Assembly: GCA_007123985.1 (NCBI GenBank)
Contig: SLGA01000046.1
Location: forward strand, 1 to 5,906
Source: Balneolaceae bacterium
GTDB taxonomy: Bacteria; Bacteroidota; Rhodothermia; Balneolales; Balneolaceae
Length of the DNA: 5,906 bases
Direction of reading: 5' to 3'
Numbering within the stretch: position 1 is the stretch's first letter; every line of letters begins with the position of its first letter. The translations under genes and the position numbers were made by a program. The notes beneath the pieces are model-generated. The model ran no database searches and was not told the DNA's origin. It worked only from the letters and a program-made list of their open reading frames with translations. Positions 5,551 to 5,906 of the stretch are shown in pieces.

Positions 5551-5906
5551 AGTGGGTATGTAGATGGATTTGATTCATGCATCATCTGATAAACTTTTTC
5601 AAGAATATCTTCTGCACTTGGCTTCGAAAAATAGTCACCGTCTGAAGCGTATGCCGGCCGGTGCGCTTTGGCTGTTAAGCACTCTGCTTTACTGTCGAGA
5701 TAGTTGTACCCATTATGCGTATCAAGAACTGTCTGCATCATGTAAGCTGTAGCGCCACCTGGCACGTCCTCATCAACAAACAGAATTCTGTTGGTTTTTT
5801 TGAGTGAGTTTAGAATCATTCTGTTTGTATCGAAAGGCAAGAGTGTTCTTACATCAATCAATTCAATTGAAATATCAAGTGCTTCAAGCTCAGGGATGAG
5901 ACTTTC
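5547..5906 (-). CDS. 2-oxoacid dehydrogenase E1 component, beta-type C-terminal domain (partial, 5' end outside window)
   Basis: The last 119 codons plus TAA of a gene entering from the right edge are seen. The frame is open to base 5906, so the true start lies outside; the internal TTG at 5861 is not a start. The fragment is the transketolase C-terminal domain of thiamine-diphosphate E1 enzymes. It shows ELIDVRTLLPFD (residues 15-26), SLKKTNRILFVDEDVPGGA (34-52), and a tail with YASDGDYFSKPSAEDIL (86-102). In the family this domain takes part in dimerisation and possibly in organic-anion binding, and E1 decarboxylates a 2-oxoacid such as pyruvate or a branched-chain oxoacid and passes the acyl group to E2 lipoyl. 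The tail resembles the single-chain alpha-beta E1 fusions common in Bacteroidota, but the fusion and the substrate cannot be confirmed from this fragment. The stop overlaps a weak hairpin. Confidence 0.88.
   Translation of the reverse strand, partial: ESLIPELEALDISIELIDVRTLLPFDTNRMILNSLKKTNRILFVDEDVPGGATAYMMQTVLDTHNGYNYLDSKAECLTAKAHRPAYASDGDYFSKPSAEDILEKVYQMMHESNPSTYPL

Noticed and set aside
5564..5752. A 62-codon open frame on the + strand at the right end
   Set aside because: It is antisense to the E1 C-terminal domain, which has clear transketolase-C motifs. The + frame has none.

Overview
The window is the middle-to-end part of a respiratory complex I (proton-pumping NADH:quinone oxidoreductase) operon on the + strand, followed by two unrelated genes on the - strand. 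The + strand carries the last 25 codons of nuoD, then complete nuoE, nuoF, nuoG and nuoH. The genes are tightly packed (gaps of 4, 6, 65 and 12 bases). A strong intrinsic terminator directly after nuoH ends the operon, so nuoI and the antiporter-like membrane subunits J-N do not follow here and must be encoded elsewhere if the enzyme is complete.

On the - strand, converging on nuoH, is a gene for a small two-helix membrane protein of unknown function (4793-5443). Upstream of it, also on the - strand, is the C-terminal part of a thiamine-diphosphate-dependent 2-oxoacid dehydrogenase E1 component (beta-type, transketolase C-terminal domain). Its 5' part lies beyond the right edge. The 103-base gap between these two genes holds a weak terminator-like hairpin, a possible promoter, an inverted repeat and a good Shine-Dalgarno sequence.

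Organism: the moderate-to-low GC content, the complex I genes mostly lacking Shine-Dalgarno sequences at a useful distance, and the style of the E1 C-terminus suggest the Bacteroidota/Balneolota/Rhodothermota (FCB) branch. Balneolota is a guess from overall impression; no marker gene in the window settles it.

Functionally, NuoE, NuoF and NuoG form the NADH-oxidising peripheral arm: FMN and [4Fe-4S] in F, [2Fe-2S] in E, three Fe-S clusters in G. NuoD belongs to the quinone-reducing connecting module and NuoH is the membrane subunit that helps form the quinone chamber. The E1 enzyme would make acyl-CoA and NADH as part of its multienzyme complex, so it may feed complex I, but the two loci are on opposite strands and separated by terminators.

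I see no mobile element, CRISPR array, tRNA, rRNA or defence system, and no convincing new biological system. The points most worth a second look are extra cysteines in the NuoE cluster motif, a loop insertion and shortened C-terminal domain in NuoG, the operon break after nuoH, and the unassigned membrane protein.
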